NCBI GenBank assembly: GCA_946480675.1
Contig: CAMLKS010000169.1
Location: 1 to 5,924 of the forward strand
From: an uncultured Bacteroidota bacterium
GTDB taxonomy: Bacteria; Bacteroidota; Bacteroidia; Chitinophagales; Chitinophagaceae
Reading direction: 5' to 3'
Length of the DNA: 5,924 bases
The notes below the pieces were generated by a model that saw only the letters and a list, made by a program, of their open reading frames with translations, searched no databases and had not been told where the DNA came from. The position numbers and the translations under genes are program-made. Below are positions 5,602 to 5,924 of this stretch, piece by piece. How positions within the stretch are numbered: position 1 is the first letter of the stretch; every line of letters starts with the position of its first letter.

Positions 5602-5924
5602 ATGGCACATTATTATTCGCTGGGGAGCATTCCTCATAAGCGCCATACCCAATTTCGGAAACCGGATGGCGGACTGTATTCTGAGCAGCTTTTTAGTACA
5701 GAAGGGTTTTCTTCGAATTACTCTCTGCTCTACCATATCCACCCACCTACACAAATTATCAAGGCCGAAGAACCGATAGATGTTTCTCCTAAACCGGCGC
5801 ATGATAATATTCTTAAACATCGCAGCTTTCAGGGTTTCAATGTAAAGCCTGAAGCCGATTACCTGAAAAGCCGTAAAATCGTCCTTTTCAACAATGATGT
5901 GCAGATAACACTCGCGGCACCTAC
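5602..5924 (+). CDS. hmgA: Homogentisate 1,2-dioxygenase, N-terminal part (3' end outside window)
   Basis: The frame opens at ATG 5602 and stays open to the window end, giving 107 whole residues. The start MAHYYSLGSIPHKRHTQFRK, then PDGGLYSEQLFSTEGFSS and YSLLYHIHPPTQI, matches the N-terminus of homogentisate 1,2-dioxygenases. The enzyme is Fe(II)-dependent and cleaves the homogentisate ring to 4-maleylacetoacetate in tyrosine and phenylalanine degradation. The iron ligands (two His, one Glu) lie in the C-terminal half, outside the window. The start is supported by the promoter at 5548-5577 and by the conserved residues beginning at once after Met. The gene has its own promoter and appears separate from the rml operon. 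Minus-strand open frames here are shadows. Confidence 0.88.
   Translation, partial: MAHYYSLGSIPHKRHTQFRKPDGGLYSEQLFSTEGFSSNYSLLYHIHPPTQIIKAEEPIDVSPKPAHDNILKHRSFQGFNVKPEADYLKSRKIVLFNNDVQITLAAP

Noticed and set aside
5575..5820. An 81-codon minus-strand frame at the right end
   Set aside because: It is antisense to the conserved N-terminal part of hmgA and shows no recognisable features.
1..5924. An EF-P modification enzyme (EarP, EpmA, EpmB) or a defence, CRISPR or mobile system in the window
   Set aside because: All seven genes are accounted for by HutI, EF-P, AccB, AccC, RmlB, RmlA, a DUF445-like protein and HmgA (the last of these plus HutI being partial, eight in total counting both edges); none resembles these systems, and no repeat array or transposase was seen.

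Overview
The window looks like a chromosomal segment from a member of the Bacteroidota, most plausibly the Chitinophagaceae or a close relative. Four things suggest this. GC content is moderate and ATA is used freely for Ile. Shine-Dalgarno sequences are absent before every start codon. Promoter-like sequences fit the Bacteroidota pattern TTTG/TTG-N19-TAnnTTTG. The protein sequences themselves fit as well. All seven genes are on the + strand, and the two at the edges are cut by the window.

Layout: (1) 1-167 is the C-terminus of imidazolonepropionase (hutI, histidine degradation). (2) 168-327 is a T-rich intergenic region with a good promoter for efp. (3) 328-1436 holds efp (elongation factor P) and accB (biotin carboxyl carrier protein), 50 bp apart and probably co-transcribed. 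(4) 1437-1563 holds a perfect 10-bp hairpin and an AT-rich palindrome before accC. (5) 1564-2901 is accC (biotin carboxylase). (6) 2902-3014 contains a long hairpin, probably the accC terminator, and a -7-like element. (7) 3015-5490 is a tight three-gene operon, rmlB-rmlA-DUF445-like. Both of its junctions are one-base TAATG overlaps, so stop and restart are coupled. (8) 5491-5601 holds a bulged hairpin and a good promoter. (9) 5602-5924 is the N-terminal part of homogentisate 1,2-dioxygenase (hmgA, tyrosine/phenylalanine degradation), running off the end.

How the genes work together: AccB and AccC form the biotin carboxylase half of acetyl-CoA carboxylase, the first step of fatty-acid synthesis. 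The carboxyltransferase genes accA and accD are not here. RmlA and RmlB convert glucose-1-phosphate to dTDP-glucose and then to dTDP-4-keto-6-deoxyglucose, the precursor of dTDP-L-rhamnose and related cell-surface sugars. RmlC and RmlD are not here. The membrane protein after rmlA has no known link to sugar synthesis but is translationally tied to it.

The most interesting point is EF-P. The tip of its domain I loop, normally Pro-Gly-Lys-Gly with a modified Lys, reads Thr-Ala-Arg-Ala, with Arg exactly at position 32. The flanking residues resemble the EF-P subfamily whose Arg32 is rhamnosylated by EarP from dTDP-rhamnose. Genes for the first two steps of dTDP-rhamnose synthesis lie about 2 kb downstream. 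No EarP-like gene is in the window, so modification is only a hypothesis. I saw no mobile elements, CRISPR arrays, tRNAs or rRNAs.
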